Under the pieces are notes generated by a model. It saw nothing but the letters and a program-made list of their open reading frames with translations, did no database searches and was not told the DNA's origin. A DNA stretch of 38,856 nucleotides from positions 1 to 38,856 of the forward strand of contig CATZRJ010000014.1 in NCBI GenBank assembly GCA_958423535.1, given 5' to 3'. A program made the translations under genes and the position numbers. Numbering within the stretch: position 1 is the stretch's first letter; each line of letters begins with the position of its first letter. This DNA comes from an uncultured Collinsella sp. (GTDB lineage: Bacteria; Actinomycetota; Coriobacteriia; Coriobacteriales; Coriobacteriaceae). Shown here in pieces: positions 1 to 8,201 of the stretch.

Positions 1-36
1 AATCGTAGCCCGAGACGGTCCCGGGCTGACAATTTC

Positions 37-69
37 GACTGTAATGGACGTTCTTAAATGACTAGTCAG
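37..69. repeat. Degenerate short hairpin repeat, family C
   Basis: The stretch contains GGACGTTCTTAAATGACTAG, which closely matches part of the family C elements at 8127-8155 (GGGGGCGTTCTTAAACGACTA). The left arm is only partly preserved, so this looks like a decayed copy. It lies downstream of the minus-strand RpiR-type gene in an otherwise empty window edge. Confidence 0.5.
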
Positions 70-73
70 AAAT

Positions 74-137
74 GAGCGTGGATAATCTCCCGGTTTTGGT
101 CTATGTACGGCCTCAAAGTGGGAGATTATCCACGCTC
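74..137. repeat. 18-bp perfect inverted repeat at the 3' end of the rpiR-type gene
   Basis: GAGCGTGGATAATCTCCC at 74-91 is the exact reverse complement of 120-137, separated by 28 bases. It lies just beyond the minus-strand stop codon at 142-144. There is no clear T-run, so it may be a repeat element or an RNA 3'-end hairpin rather than a classical terminator. Confidence 0.6.
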
Positions 138-141
138 GTCG

Positions 142-996
142 CTACTTGAGCCCCGGGAGGCGGGTGTAGGGGAACGAGCGCTCCAGGAACTCGGAGCAGC
201 GGGCGTAGTCTTTGGCGAAGTAGCTGCTGTAGAGCGAATCGAGCACGTATTGCACGGCGATGTGGCTCGCGAACTGCGTGATGCGATGCGTCATGCTCTC
301 GTGGTCACTCACCGTAAGGTAGGCAGCAAAGCCGGGATGAATGCGCGCGCAATAAGGCGTACCGATAACGATGACCGGGACATGCCGGCTGCTGAGGATC
401 GGCAAGATGTCCTTGAGATTGGGGGCAAGGCCGCTGTAGGAGATGACGATTGCCGCATGGTCGGGACCCGAGGCGAGTGCCGTGCGCACCTGGGCCTCGA
501 CACCGTCGTGGCACGTCGCGCTTTTACCGGCGGAGAGCAGGCGGTCGCGGAACATTCCCGCTGGATAGAGGTTGTGCGAGCCCGTGTAGATGTCGACCTG
601 TCGGGCGTTCGCGATGAGCTTGGCGGCGTGGTCAAGCTGCGTGGGGTCGAGCAGCTCCTGCGTTTCGGCCAGCGTGGTCTGGTAGAGCCCCTCCATGCGC
701 TCCATAACCTGCGCGGGGCTGGACGTAGCATCAAAGGGAAAGTTGATGTCCACGTCGCGGCGGTTTCCCGCCTCGGTTGCCAAGCGAATAAGCTCGACCT
801 TGAGATCCTTGAAGCCCTCGAGACCGAGCTTTTTGCAAAAACGGTGTACGCTCGCGACCGAAACGTTGGTTCGCGCGGCAAATTCCTTAATAGAAAGTCC
901 GCGGATGTCCTGACCGATGGCAAGGGCTGCAATGCCGAGCTGTTGCTCGGTGGGGGTGAGGCCCTGCGCTTCGGTGATCTTGCGTTTGATATCCAT
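142..996 (-). CDS. RpiR-family transcriptional regulator (HTH + SIS)
   Basis: A 284-residue protein with an N-terminal helix-turn-helix of the RpiR type (about residues 1-75; the segment SIKEFAARTNVSVASVHRFC is typical) and a C-terminal SIS sugar-phosphate isomerase fold (about 110-240, with VDIYTGSHN and AAIVISYSG). RpiR proteins sense phosphosugars and control sugar catabolism genes. The ATG at 994-996 is chosen because GGGAG lies five bases upstream; an upstream in-frame start would fall in the repeat at 1019-1051. It is co-directional with, and 42 bases downstream of, the large glycoside hydrolase gene, so it probably regulates that gene. The ligand cannot be read from the sequence. Confidence 0.88.
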   Translation of the reverse strand: MDIKRKITEAQGLTPTEQQLGIAALAIGQDIRGLSIKEFAARTNVSVASVHRFCKKLGLEGFKDLKVELIRLATEAGNRRDVDINFPFDATSSPAQVMERMEGLYQTTLAETQELLDPTQLDHAAKLIANARQVDIYTGSHNLYPAGMFRDRLLSAGKSATCHDGVEAQVRTALASGPDHAAIVISYSGLAPNLKDILPILSSRHVPVIVIGTPYCARIHPGFAAYLTVSDHESMTHRITQFASHIAVQYVLDSLYSSYFAKDYARCSEFLERSFPYTRLPGLK

Positions 997-1018
997 GCGA
1001 ACTCCCACACTCGCCAAA

Positions 1019-1051
1019 CCTGCCAAAAAGGGACAGGTTTATTTTGGCAGG
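1019..1051. repeat. Family A hairpin repeat (CCTGCCAAAA arms, GGGACAGG core), copy 1
   Basis: A 33-bp element with arms CCTGCCAAAA and TTTTGGCAGG around the core AGGGACAGGTTTA. It fills almost the whole gap between the glycoside hydrolase and the rpiR-type gene. On the minus strand the hydrolase reads into it and uses the TAA inside the element as its stop codon. Related copies are at 3626-3658 and 4838-4871. Confidence 0.85.
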
Positions 1052-3609
1052 TTTTGCCCGCAAAGGGTAACGGGGCCGAGGATGCCGCTGGGGGCGACGG
1101 GCTCGGTGAGACCGAAGATGTCGGGGATCGCATGGTCGAGCGTGTTGATGACGTCGATCGCGAGCTCATGCGCACCGGCGGAAAGTGAGCCGGCGGCAAA
1201 ACGATAGGGCGGGCAGATGCGTGTGCCGAGCGAGCGTCCATCGAGCGTGAGCGTTGCGGTTTCGTAGACGTCTCCCAGGTCGATCGTGGCGTCGGTGCAA
1301 TCGTTGGCCAGCTCAAACGACGCATGATATCGGTAGGTGCCGCAGGTGCCGGTGAACAGATCGGCCGTAAGGTCGCCCAGGTGTTTGAGCTCTTGTGCTT
1401 CACCAAAGGCGCCATTGCTGCCGGCAGGGGAGAGGGCAACGGTCCATGGGTCTTCGATGCGCAGGCCGAGCGATGTATCAGCGTCGATTACGCCGTCTCC
1501 GGGCGCATCCTCGTTGCTCGCTTGCAAAACAACGATGCAGCTCTCGAAGGGTGCGAGCTCCAGCGCACCGTCAAACGCAACGGGCTCGGCACCGTTTAGC
1601 AGGTCGAGCCGCGTGCCGCAAAGGCGCTCGCCTGTCGCAAGTGCAACCGTGCAGTCGATGTGCTCGCGTGGGTGCTCGTTGACGAGCATAACGTAGGTCT
1701 CGCCTGCTCGCTCGTAGCGAAGTGCGCGTAGCCAGGGTTGCGGTGTGTCAGGCACAACGGTCTGCAGTCCCGCGCTTGCAAGCGCGCGGGCGACATCGGC
1801 GAGCGGCGTTGCGACGAGTCCTCCCAGCTCGACCGCGCCATCGGAATCGTAGAATGCGCCGGGCACCTCGTCGACGGCAAGCACCATAACGCCTGCATCC
1901 GTCATGTATCTCGCCGCCTTTGCCGTCTCCGCGCCAATAAACGTAGCACCGGGCATAACAAATGCCTGGTAGTGGCAGTTGTTAACACCAAGCAATCCAT
2001 CGGCAATCGAAACCTTGTAGCGGCTCTTGTCCTCAAAAGCCTCGGCGGGCACAAAATCAAAGTCGATCTGCGCGCGCGTGAGCTCTGCCGCCACGCGCTC
2101 GATAGGCATGGCGCTACCGGCCCATTCGGCATCGGCATGGTACAGGATGGCGACGGGGCGCGTGGCACAGCCTTCCGAAAGCAGCGTTGCCGTACGGTTC
2201 ATATAGCTCATGAGCTGGCCAAAGTGCGGCCACTGCGGGTTATTGCCGTGCGCGTAAAAGTGCGGCGGGCAGTCCCAATCGGGGAAGGGCGCCATGCTAA
2301 ACGCGTGCGGCGTAAACCAATTGACGCCGCGGACGAGCATGTGGTCGGCAATCCATTTCATCTCGCGCAAGCCCTCGTGCCAGCCAAAGGCGCCAAAGAC
2401 CTCGGCCATGCAGCGCCCTTGCTTTTTGGGGTCAAGGCGCGCGGCCGAAGAGCCCAGTTTGGCAAGCGCGTAGGTAAAGAACTCCATGTTCCATGCGCCA
2501 TGGAAGTAGCTGTAAGGGCCGTGGTCGATGCCGGGGGCGAGCTGGTTAATAACCACATCGATGCCCGCCATGTCCTGACCGGCGACAGCGCGGAAGTAGT
2601 GCCCAGCGCCCTGGCCCAAGCGTGTGTGGCAGCTCTTGTCCTCGATTACATGGCCAATGTGCATAACGCCGCGCTCGCGGCACCAGTCACCAATCTGCTC
2701 GTCAAAGCACGCACGGTAGAGTTGCGTGGCGATGTCCATGTAGGTGTGGCGGACCCGAGCGCCGGCGGGGTCGCGCGTCCAAAGCCCGCGGAGCTCACTC
2801 AGCCAATTTGTGCCCAGTGCCTCGTGCAGGCGTCGCGCAAGTTCGTCCGACCATGGCAGCGCCATGTCACCGCGTCCGATAAAGCTGCTGGTAGAAGCGT
2901 CTTCGAGGGTCGCACCCTTCTCGTTCATAAAGCCAGGCTCATCGGTAAAGAACCCCAGAATGGTCTTGCCGAACTCGTCGCCCAGATGCGTGAATGTGGG
3001 TTCGTAGACGGCGTTGATGAGCATGCGGCACGAATCGGCGTCGACCATGTTGATGTATTCATCGCGAAAGCCGGTCTTTTGGCTGGTGACGTAGAGCTCG
3101 AGGGTGGTGACGCCGGCGGGAGCGTCAAAGCGCAGGCAGGCGGGAGTGCCGCCCTCGGTTTGCTCAACGGCGAGCTCAAGGTCGAGCGATGCGCCGGCAG
3201 CGTCAAAACCCGCCGCGCCCACAAAGTGCTCCGTGGGATCCATGAGGTTGCCGAGCTTGATGGTCGTGGACGGCTGGGGTCCAACGACCGTTACCGTGTG
3301 ATGCTTAAGCACAGTCTTCTTGAGCGCGGGGTCTACATCCTCGCCTGCAAGCGCGCCGTTGGCGTAGCCCGTGGGAAAGTGGGCATCATCGAGCAGCCAG
3401 ATCTTAAGGTCCAGGCGCTTGCACTCGCCAATGATAAAACGCAGGTCGGACCACCAGCCGTCGCGGCAAAATTCGGGATGCGTGCGCGACTCAAGGCAGA
3501 CCTCATGGATGTCTGCGCCGGCAATCTGCTCTAAGTATTCGGTAATCGTCTCGCGTTCTTCGCCCTTGAGCCACAAGAACGGAAGCACATGGTTGTCATA
3601 TGCCGCCAT
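1039..3609 (-). CDS. Putative glycoside hydrolase, large TIM-barrel type with C-terminal beta-sandwich
   Basis: A cytosolic-looking protein of 856 residues without a signal peptide. The N-terminal third has features I associate with large GH106/GH2-like hydrolases: HEVCLESRTHPEF, a WW pair, WLLDDAHFPTGYANG, then FFTDEPGF around residue 225, a likely acidic active-site segment. The last ~150 residues look like a galactose-binding-type jelly roll (YRYHASFEL, LGDVYETATLTLDGRSLG). I could not assign a numbered family or a substrate. The ATG at 3607-3609 follows AAGGAGTGAGT and is preferred over an ATG eight codons upstream that lies in the repeat at 3626-3658. It lies between an RpiR-type and an AraC-type regulator, which suggests sugar-induced expression. 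The last residues and stop codon lie in a family A repeat. Confidence 0.7.
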   Translation of the reverse strand: MAAYDNHVLPFLWLKGEERETITEYLEQIAGADIHEVCLESRTHPEFCRDGWWSDLRFIIGECKRLDLKIWLLDDAHFPTGYANGALAGEDVDPALKKTVLKHHTVTVVGPQPSTTIKLGNLMDPTEHFVGAAGFDAAGASLDLELAVEQTEGGTPACLRFDAPAGVTTLELYVTSQKTGFRDEYINMVDADSCRMLINAVYEPTFTHLGDEFGKTILGFFTDEPGFMNEKGATLEDASTSSFIGRGDMALPWSDELARRLHEALGTNWLSELRGLWTRDPAGARVRHTYMDIATQLYRACFDEQIGDWCRERGVMHIGHVIEDKSCHTRLGQGAGHYFRAVAGQDMAGIDVVINQLAPGIDHGPYSYFHGAWNMEFFTYALAKLGSSAARLDPKKQGRCMAEVFGAFGWHEGLREMKWIADHMLVRGVNWFTPHAFSMAPFPDWDCPPHFYAHGNNPQWPHFGQLMSYMNRTATLLSEGCATRPVAILYHADAEWAGSAMPIERVAAELTRAQIDFDFVPAEAFEDKSRYKVSIADGLLGVNNCHYQAFVMPGATFIGAETAKAARYMTDAGVMVLAVDEVPGAFYDSDGAVELGGLVATPLADVARALASAGLQTVVPDTPQPWLRALRYERAGETYVMLVNEHPREHIDCTVALATGERLCGTRLDLLNGAEPVAFDGALELAPFESCIVVLQASNEDAPGDGVIDADTSLGLRIEDPWTVALSPAGSNGAFGEAQELKHLGDLTADLFTGTCGTYRYHASFELANDCTDATIDLGDVYETATLTLDGRSLGTRICPPYRFAAGSLSAGAHELAIDVINTLDHAIPDIFGLTEPVAPSGILGPVTLCGQNLPK

Positions 3610-3827
3610 ACTCACTCCTTCAAAACCTGCCAAAAAGGGACAGGTTTATTTTGGTCGGTTTTATCTGGGCAAACGTCACCCCACAGTTGCTTGGCGAAGC
3701 GCTGGGACGCGTGCCACATGCCAGAACCAACTTTCTAAACCCTTGCGAGTTCAGGGTACGTCGTCCGCGCTGCCCTGCTAATATCAAAACCACGGCAGAA
3801 TATGACTAAATCAACGATGGTGGCGCT
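3610..3827. promoter_or_regulatory. Divergent intergenic region between hydrolase and araC-type gene
   Basis: This 218-base gap must hold the promoters of both divergent genes. It contains a family A repeat at 3626-3658, followed by GGTTTTATCTGGGCAAACG at about 3657-3675, which recurs in reverse orientation next to the copy at 4838-4871. A -10-like TAATAT lies at 3779-3784 for the plus-strand gene, but no matching -35 was found. Confidence 0.4.
3626..3658. repeat. Family A hairpin repeat, copy 2
   Basis: Left arm CCTGCCAAAA and core AGGGACAGGTTTA are identical to copy 1; the right arm reads TTTTGGTCGG, so the hairpin is slightly decayed. It lies just upstream of the ribosome-binding site of the minus-strand hydrolase. 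Confidence 0.85.
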
Positions 3828-4835
3828 ATGGATATCGCACGTTTGGACAATCTTTTGCTCGAGCTGACCGATAGCGAGCGCGCTTACTGCGCGGGCGCCC
3901 GCTATGACTGGAACGATGCATTTAGACAGGGGCAACAGGCAGATATCGATGGCAGGCATGTCCGTAAAATCGGTAACGCGGCGTACGCCCTGCACCAAGA
4001 AGGCATGCCCGAGGGCCTGTCGATTGTGCGCAACTCGCGCTTTAACCCCGTGCCGGAGCACGTGCACGATTATGTCGAAATCAGCTATGTCTATCGAGGG
4101 AGCGCGCCACAGGTTGTCAATGGTACGCAACTCACGCTCGCCCAAAACGAGGTACTTCTGCTCGATGCCGCCTGCCCGCATGCCGTAGGCGAGCTCGGCG
4201 AGCACGACCTGATGTTGAGCATTGTCATTTCACGGCCGATGCTGCGCCGCAGCCTGGAGCAAAGCCTTTCGTCCACAAGCGCTGTCTCACAGTTCCTGCT
4301 CAACGCACTTAACGACGAGACCGATCATCGCGGGCATGTGCATTTCCGCACGGGCGCTAGCCGTCGGGTGCGCCGGTATATACAGGAGATGTTGTGCGAG
4401 CTCCTGGAGCCGACGGCAGCGAGCGCCCAGATCGTGTCGAGGCTGTTTGAGCTGCTGCTGGTCGAGCTCATGCAAAGCTACGAGGCCGCGCTGCTGCAAA
4501 CGGACGGCCCCGCGCTTCCCTCGGCGCAGGTCGCGGCCGCCGTGGGCTACATCGAGCGGCATGCTTGCGATTGCACGCTCAACGACTTAGCCCGCCACCT
4601 GCACCTGAGCCCTAACTACGCAAGCGCGCTGCTCAAGCGGCAGACGGGGCGCACGTTTATGCAACTCGTACAGGAGAGCCGCCTGACACGCGCGGCGGCT
4701 CTACTCGACACCGGTGCTACTGCAGAGGCCGCAGCGCGCGAGGTGGGCTATGCCAATATGAGCTTCTTCTACAAAAAATTTGCCGAGCGCTATGGCTGCA
4801 CGCCGGCCGCCTACCGCCGGCGTTTGCCCAGATAA
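3828..4835 (+). CDS. AraC-family transcriptional regulator (cupin + AraC HTH)
   Basis: A 335-residue protein. The N-terminal half has a cupin-like sensor (about residues 60-135: FNPVPEHVHDYVEISYVYRG, LTLAQNEVLLLDAACPHA). The last ~100 residues form a standard AraC double helix-turn-helix: DLARHLHLSPNYASALLKRQ, then AREVGYANMSFFYKKFAERYG and the final TPAAYRR. AraC proteins of this layout usually activate sugar-use genes after binding a small sugar. It is divergent from the hydrolase and 173 bases upstream of the phospho-beta-glucosidase, so either could be its target. A GATGGTGG stretch precedes the ATG. The 3' end runs into the conserved flank of a family A repeat, which supplies the TAA. 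Confidence 0.9.
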   Translation: MDIARLDNLLLELTDSERAYCAGARYDWNDAFRQGQQADIDGRHVRKIGNAAYALHQEGMPEGLSIVRNSRFNPVPEHVHDYVEISYVYRGSAPQVVNGTQLTLAQNEVLLLDAACPHAVGELGEHDLMLSIVISRPMLRRSLEQSLSSTSAVSQFLLNALNDETDHRGHVHFRTGASRRVRRYIQEMLCELLEPTAASAQIVSRLFELLLVELMQSYEAALLQTDGPALPSAQVAAAVGYIERHACDCTLNDLARHLHLSPNYASALLKRQTGRTFMQLVQESRLTRAAALLDTGATAEAAAREVGYANMSFFYKKFAERYGCTPAAYRRRLPR

Positions 4836-4837
4836 AA

Positions 4838-4871
4838 CCTTCCAAAATAAACCTGTCCCTTTGTTGGTCGG
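4838..4871. repeat. Family A hairpin repeat, copy 3 (inverted)
   Basis: Reverse-complement copy of the family A element, with core TAAACCTGTCCCT and diverged outer arms. The adjacent bases CGTTTGCCCAGATAAAACC are the reverse complement of the flank beside copy 2, so the repeated unit is longer than the hairpin. It starts three bases after the araC-type stop codon. Confidence 0.85.
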
Positions 4872-5008
4872 TATCAGGAAGTGTCAGGGACGGGGCGGCG
4901 GCGGTCCGTGGGCGCGAAAAGAAGTGTCGGGTTTGGCGCGCCCGCTTCTGCCCGTCCCGTGCGCAGGCGATACTCGGATTATCGACCCGCGATGCAAAGG
5001 AGATGCTC

Positions 5009-6457
5009 ATGGCAAACATCAAGTTCCCCAAGGGTTTCTATTGGGGTGGCGCCACCGCCGCCAACCAGTTTGAGGGCGCTTGGAACGTGGACGGCCGCGG
5101 TCCTTCCGTCGACGACCATTTCTTGGGCGGCAGCTACAAGGAGCCACGTCAGATTACGATCGACATCGACCCCAACCGCTTCTACCCCAATCATGATGGT
5201 ATCGATTTCTACCATCACTACGAGGAGGACATCGCGCTGTTCGCCGAGATGGGCCTCAATATGTTCCGCATGTCCATCTCCTGGAGCCGTATCTTCCCCA
5301 ACGGCGACGACGCTGAGCCCAATGAGGCCGGTCTCGCCTTCTACGACCGCGTCTTCGACTGCCTGCGCGCCCACAATATCGAGCCGCTCGTGACCCTCTC
5401 GCACTACGAGATGCCCTATCACCTGGTCGAGAAATACAACGGCTGGGCGAGCCGCGAGCTCATCAGCTTCTTTGAGAAGTACTGCCAGACCGTCTTCGAC
5501 CGCTATCAGGACAAGGTCAAGTTCTGGCTCACCTTCAACGAGATCAACTGCGGTACTCAGGACATGGGCAACCTCTTTGAGACCAGCATGATTCAGGGCT
5601 TTGAGGGTCCGGCATCGGCGGTCCATACCACGCCGCAGGCTCGTATGCAGGCGCTGCATCACCAGTTTGTCGCCAGCGGCCGCGTCGTGCGCTATGCCCA
5701 CGAGCATTACCCGCAGTTTAAGATGGGCAACATGGACTGCTTCATCCTCTCCTATGCCGCCACGTGCGATCCGGCCGACGTGTTCGCCACGCAGCAGGAG
5801 ATGAACACCATGAACTGGTATTGCTCCGACGTACAGGTGCGCGGCAAGTACCCGTTCTATGCCAAGCGCTTCTGGGCCGAGAACGATGTTGAGCTCGTGA
5901 TGGAGGACGGCGACCTGCAGGATATCGCCGACGGCAAGGTTGATTTCTACACCTTTAGCTACTACATGTCCGGCACCGTGGGCACCCACAAGGACCACGA
6001 GATGACCGAAGGCAACATGACCTTTGGCGGCAAGAATCCCTATCTGGAGTCCACCGACTGGGGCTGGCAGATCGATCCGCTGGGCCTGCGCATCGCCCTC
6101 AACGAGATTTACGCCCGCTACGAGATTCCGCTGATGGTGGTCGAGAACGGCATGGGTGCCTACGACGAGGTCGAGGAGGACGGCTCCATCCACGACCCGT
6201 ACCGCATCGCCTATCTGCAGAGCCACATCAAGGCTATGGGCGAGGCCATCGCCGACGGCGTTGACCTGATCGCCTACACCTGGTGGGGTCCCATCGACCT
6301 GGTTTCCGCCGGCACTGGCGAGATGCGCAAGCGCTACGGCTTCATCCACGTCGATAAGTACGACGACGGCACCGGTACCTACGAGCGCCGCCGCAAGGAC
6401 AGCTTCTTCGCATATCAGAAGATCATCAAGTCCAACGGCACCGAGGGCTTGGAGTAA
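5009..6457 (+). CDS. 6-phospho-beta-glucosidase, glycoside hydrolase family 1
   Basis: A 482-residue GH1 enzyme expected to hydrolyse PTS-imported phospho-beta-glucosides such as cellobiose 6-phosphate in the cytosol. Visible family features are the N-terminal FPKGFYWGGATAANQFEGA, the SWSRIFPNG segment, the acid/base motif TFNEIN (about residue 180) and the nucleophile motif VVENGMGAYDE (about residue 378), all at the expected spacing; the length is normal for the family. The second of two close ATGs (5009) is chosen because AAAGGAG ends six bases before it, while the first at 5003 abuts the Shine-Dalgarno sequence. Just upstream is a small dyad, CGATA-N7-TATCG (4968-4984), that could be an operator. 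The EIIA gene follows with its own promoter. The exact substrate is inferred from family only. Confidence 0.92.
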   Translation: MANIKFPKGFYWGGATAANQFEGAWNVDGRGPSVDDHFLGGSYKEPRQITIDIDPNRFYPNHDGIDFYHHYEEDIALFAEMGLNMFRMSISWSRIFPNGDDAEPNEAGLAFYDRVFDCLRAHNIEPLVTLSHYEMPYHLVEKYNGWASRELISFFEKYCQTVFDRYQDKVKFWLTFNEINCGTQDMGNLFETSMIQGFEGPASAVHTTPQARMQALHHQFVASGRVVRYAHEHYPQFKMGNMDCFILSYAATCDPADVFATQQEMNTMNWYCSDVQVRGKYPFYAKRFWAENDVELVMEDGDLQDIADGKVDFYTFSYYMSGTVGTHKDHEMTEGNMTFGGKNPYLESTDWGWQIDPLGLRIALNEIYARYEIPLMVVENGMGAYDEVEEDGSIHDPYRIAYLQSHIKAMGEAIADGVDLIAYTWWGPIDLVSAGTGEMRKRYGFIHVDKYDDGTGTYERRRKDSFFAYQKIIKSNGTEGLE

Positions 6458-6529
6458 TCGACAATATGAGTGCCACTGATAAAAGGTTTTGGGAAGGGCT
6501 TGGAAGGGCTTGCGATTCGAGCCCTCACC

Positions 6530-6558
6530 TTAGCAATTTGATCATTTGGCACTATAAT
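6530..6558 (+). promoter_or_regulatory. Promoter of the EIIA gene
   Basis: TTAGCA (6530-6535), a 17-base spacer and a perfect TATAAT (6553-6558) form a good vegetative promoter 50 bases upstream of the start codon. The EIIA gene therefore probably has its own transcript, separate from the glucosidase. Confidence 0.7.
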
Positions 6559-6607
6559 CACCATAGGCATGCGCATAACGTTGCGCTTAATCAAAAGGAG
6601 AAAACGT

Positions 6608-7144
6608 ATGGGTCTGTTTGACATGTTCAAGAAGAAGGCTGAGCCCGCGGCAGCTGCTGCTCCGGCCTCCATCTCTGCTTCTGCCGGTGCCGACGTGCTG
6701 TGCTCGCCCGTCAAGGGCAAGGTCATCAAGATGGCCGACGTGCCCGATCCCGTCTTTGGTGGCGAGGTTCTGGGCAAGGGCTGCGCCGTGTGGCCCGAGG
6801 ACGACCTGGTCTACGCTCCCTGCGACGGCAAGGTGACCGTCACCATGGGTCACGCCGTGGGCCTGCAGTCCGATAGCGGCATCGAGGTTCTGGTGCACGT
6901 TGGCGTCGATACCGTCAACATGAACGGCGACGGCTTCGAGGGCTTCGTCAAGGCCGACGACGTCGTGAAGGCCGGCCAGCCCTTGCTCAAGATCGACCGC
7001 GCCAAGATCGCTGCCGCCGGTTACAAGGACTGCGTCGTCGTGGCCGTGTCCAACACCGCCGAGTTTGCCGATGTCGAGCTCGCCGTCGAGGCCGAGTCTG
7101 CCGTCGCCGCCGGTGACGCCATCGTTAAGGTCGTCCGCAAGTAG
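6608..7144 (+). CDS. crr: PTS glucose-type EIIA component (stand-alone)
   Basis: A 178-residue protein consisting of one PTS EIIA type 1 domain after a short Ala/Pro-rich linker (residues 10-25). It accepts phosphate from HPr and passes it to an EIIB, and in many bacteria it also signals sugar status. The domain shows DPVFGGEVLGKGCAV, APCDGKVT, the phospho-histidine motif GIEVLVHVGVDTV (about residue 100) and the second conserved part GDGFEGFVKADDVVKAGQPLL. The ATG at 6608 follows AAAAGGAG with seven bases spacing. There are no EIIB/C genes here, so it must work with permeases elsewhere. Placement after a GH1 gene suggests a role in beta-glucoside uptake. The symbol reflects orthology of the domain only. 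Confidence 0.9.
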   Translation: MGLFDMFKKKAEPAAAAAPASISASAGADVLCSPVKGKVIKMADVPDPVFGGEVLGKGCAVWPEDDLVYAPCDGKVTVTMGHAVGLQSDSGIEVLVHVGVDTVNMNGDGFEGFVKADDVVKAGQPLLKIDRAKIAAAGYKDCVVVAVSNTAEFADVELAVEAESAVAAGDAIVKVVRK

Positions 7145-7169
7145 TCTGCGGCATCCAGAAGATGCACAA

Positions 7170-7200
7170 GGGTGGTCGGGTTATCCGGCCACCCTTTTTA
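7170..7200 (+). terminator. Rho-independent terminator after the EIIA gene
   Basis: GGGTGGTCGG (7170-7179) pairs with CCGGCCACCC (7185-7194) over a GTTAT loop, followed by TTTTTA. Confidence 0.92.
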
Positions 7201-7376
7201 ATAGGCTAAGCAGGTGCATTTTATTGCAGGGGGCTTGCTTTAAGGGCCATTCGTTCGTCAAATTGAGCCGCCTGCGCTTTTGCGACGCAGGGGGCTGGGC
7301 CGGGCCGCTAATATGGACTTACTGTCACGACGTGCGCTGCGTAGGGAGCGCGGCGCCGCTTGTTTGGAGGAATGTC

Positions 7377-7934
7377 ATGAAAAAGAAGCTGCTGCTTGCG
7401 CCCCTGATGGCTGCCCTGGTCGCGTGCGTGGTTTTGCTTTCCGGCTGCGGAGGGCCTTCGGTGGAGGAGCTCATCACCAATGACCTTACGAGTCAGTTTG
7501 ACGAGATCAAGAACGGCGGCGATGACTTCCTCTCCGGCCTGGAAGAGGCTTCGGGCGACGAGTTTGAGCAGCTGGGCATCGATCCCAAGGAGTATGCCAA
7601 GAGCTATCTCGAGGGCTTTGACTACAAGATCGGCGATGTGACGGTCGACGAGGACAAGGGCACCGCGACCGCCGAGGTCACCATAACCTGCAAGTCCATG
7701 AACAAGATTGTCGAAGATTTCGCCACCCAATATCAGGAGAAGATTGCCGCACTCGATACGATGCCGTCCGAGGACGACCTGTACAAGATGGCCGGCCAGG
7801 TCATGGTCGACGTGACCAAGGCCGCTAAGACCAAGGACACCAAGGTCACCTTTAAGTATTCCGCCAACGAGGATAACGAGTGGTCTGCCGACGATTCCGC
7901 AACCACCGAGATGATGAATGCGATGATGAGCTAG
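7377..7934 (+). CDS. Small secreted lipoprotein of unknown function
   Basis: A 185-residue protein with a clear lipoprotein signal: MKKK, a hydrophobic stretch, then the lipobox LSGC with Cys at about residue 24. The mature part is acidic and mostly helical, with one beta-rich central segment (VTVDEDKGTATAEVTITCKS). It resembles the DUF5105-like or DUF4878-like lipoproteins common in Gram-positives, but I cannot assign a family with certainty. TTGGAGG lies six bases before the ATG at 7377; longer in-frame extensions upstream run through non-coding sequence. It is single-gene, with a terminator on each side. It is probably membrane-anchored on the outer face; no partner is apparent. Confidence 0.85.
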   Translation: MKKKLLLAPLMAALVACVVLLSGCGGPSVEELITNDLTSQFDEIKNGGDDFLSGLEEASGDEFEQLGIDPKEYAKSYLEGFDYKIGDVTVDEDKGTATAEVTITCKSMNKIVEDFATQYQEKIAALDTMPSEDDLYKMAGQVMVDVTKAAKTKDTKVTFKYSANEDNEWSADDSATTEMMNAMMS

Positions 7935-7937
7935 TTT

Positions 7938-7965
7938 GTTACGCGGTTTTGCCAAACCGCGTAAC
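7938..7965 (+). terminator. Strong 3' hairpin after the lipoprotein gene
   Basis: GTTACGCGGTTT and AAACCGCGTAAC form a perfect 12-bp stem with a TGCC loop, four bases after the stop codon. No T-run follows, so it may stabilise the mRNA end or act with the next hairpin (8016-8040). Confidence 0.55.
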
Positions 7966-7978
7966 GGCTCGACGCTGC

Positions 7979-8077
7979 AAACGCCCCTAAGCGGCAATCT
8001 GACGTTCAATTTCAAGGGCGCGACCAGAAGGTCAGCGCCCTTTCATTTCACGTCACCTTGCTCGCTTAGGGGCGTTT
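7979..8077. repeat. Nested inverted repeat with inner hairpin
   Basis: AAACGCCCCTAAGCG (7979-7993) pairs with CGCTTAGGGGCGTTT (8063-8077); pairing continues inward with TGACGT/ACGTCA. Inside lies a second hairpin, GGGCGCGACC-AGAA-GGTCAGCGCCC (8016-8040), followed by TTTCATTT, which looks like an intrinsic terminator. The whole could be a MITE-like element that carries or captured a terminator. Confidence 0.65.
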
Positions 8078-8098
8078 TCGCTGTCCGTCCTCTACCTG

Positions 8099-8176
8099 CT
8101 ACTCATTGGGGACAGACTTAAATGAGTAGTCGTTGGGGGCGTTCTTAAACGACTAGTCGTTGGGGACATTCTTTGG
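8099..8176. repeat. Cluster of family C hairpin repeats
   Basis: 8099-8129 has arms CTACTCATT and AATGAGTAG around GGGGACAGACTTA. 8127-8155 has arms TAGTCGTT and AACGACTA around GGGGGCGTTCTTA. A third unit (8153-8176, GTCGTTGGGGACATTCTTT) lacks its right arm. The units overlap by a few bases. The core resembles the family A and B cores. Confidence 0.75.
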
Positions 8177-8201
8177 GCGCGGTTGGCGCATCGACTGCTT
8201 G

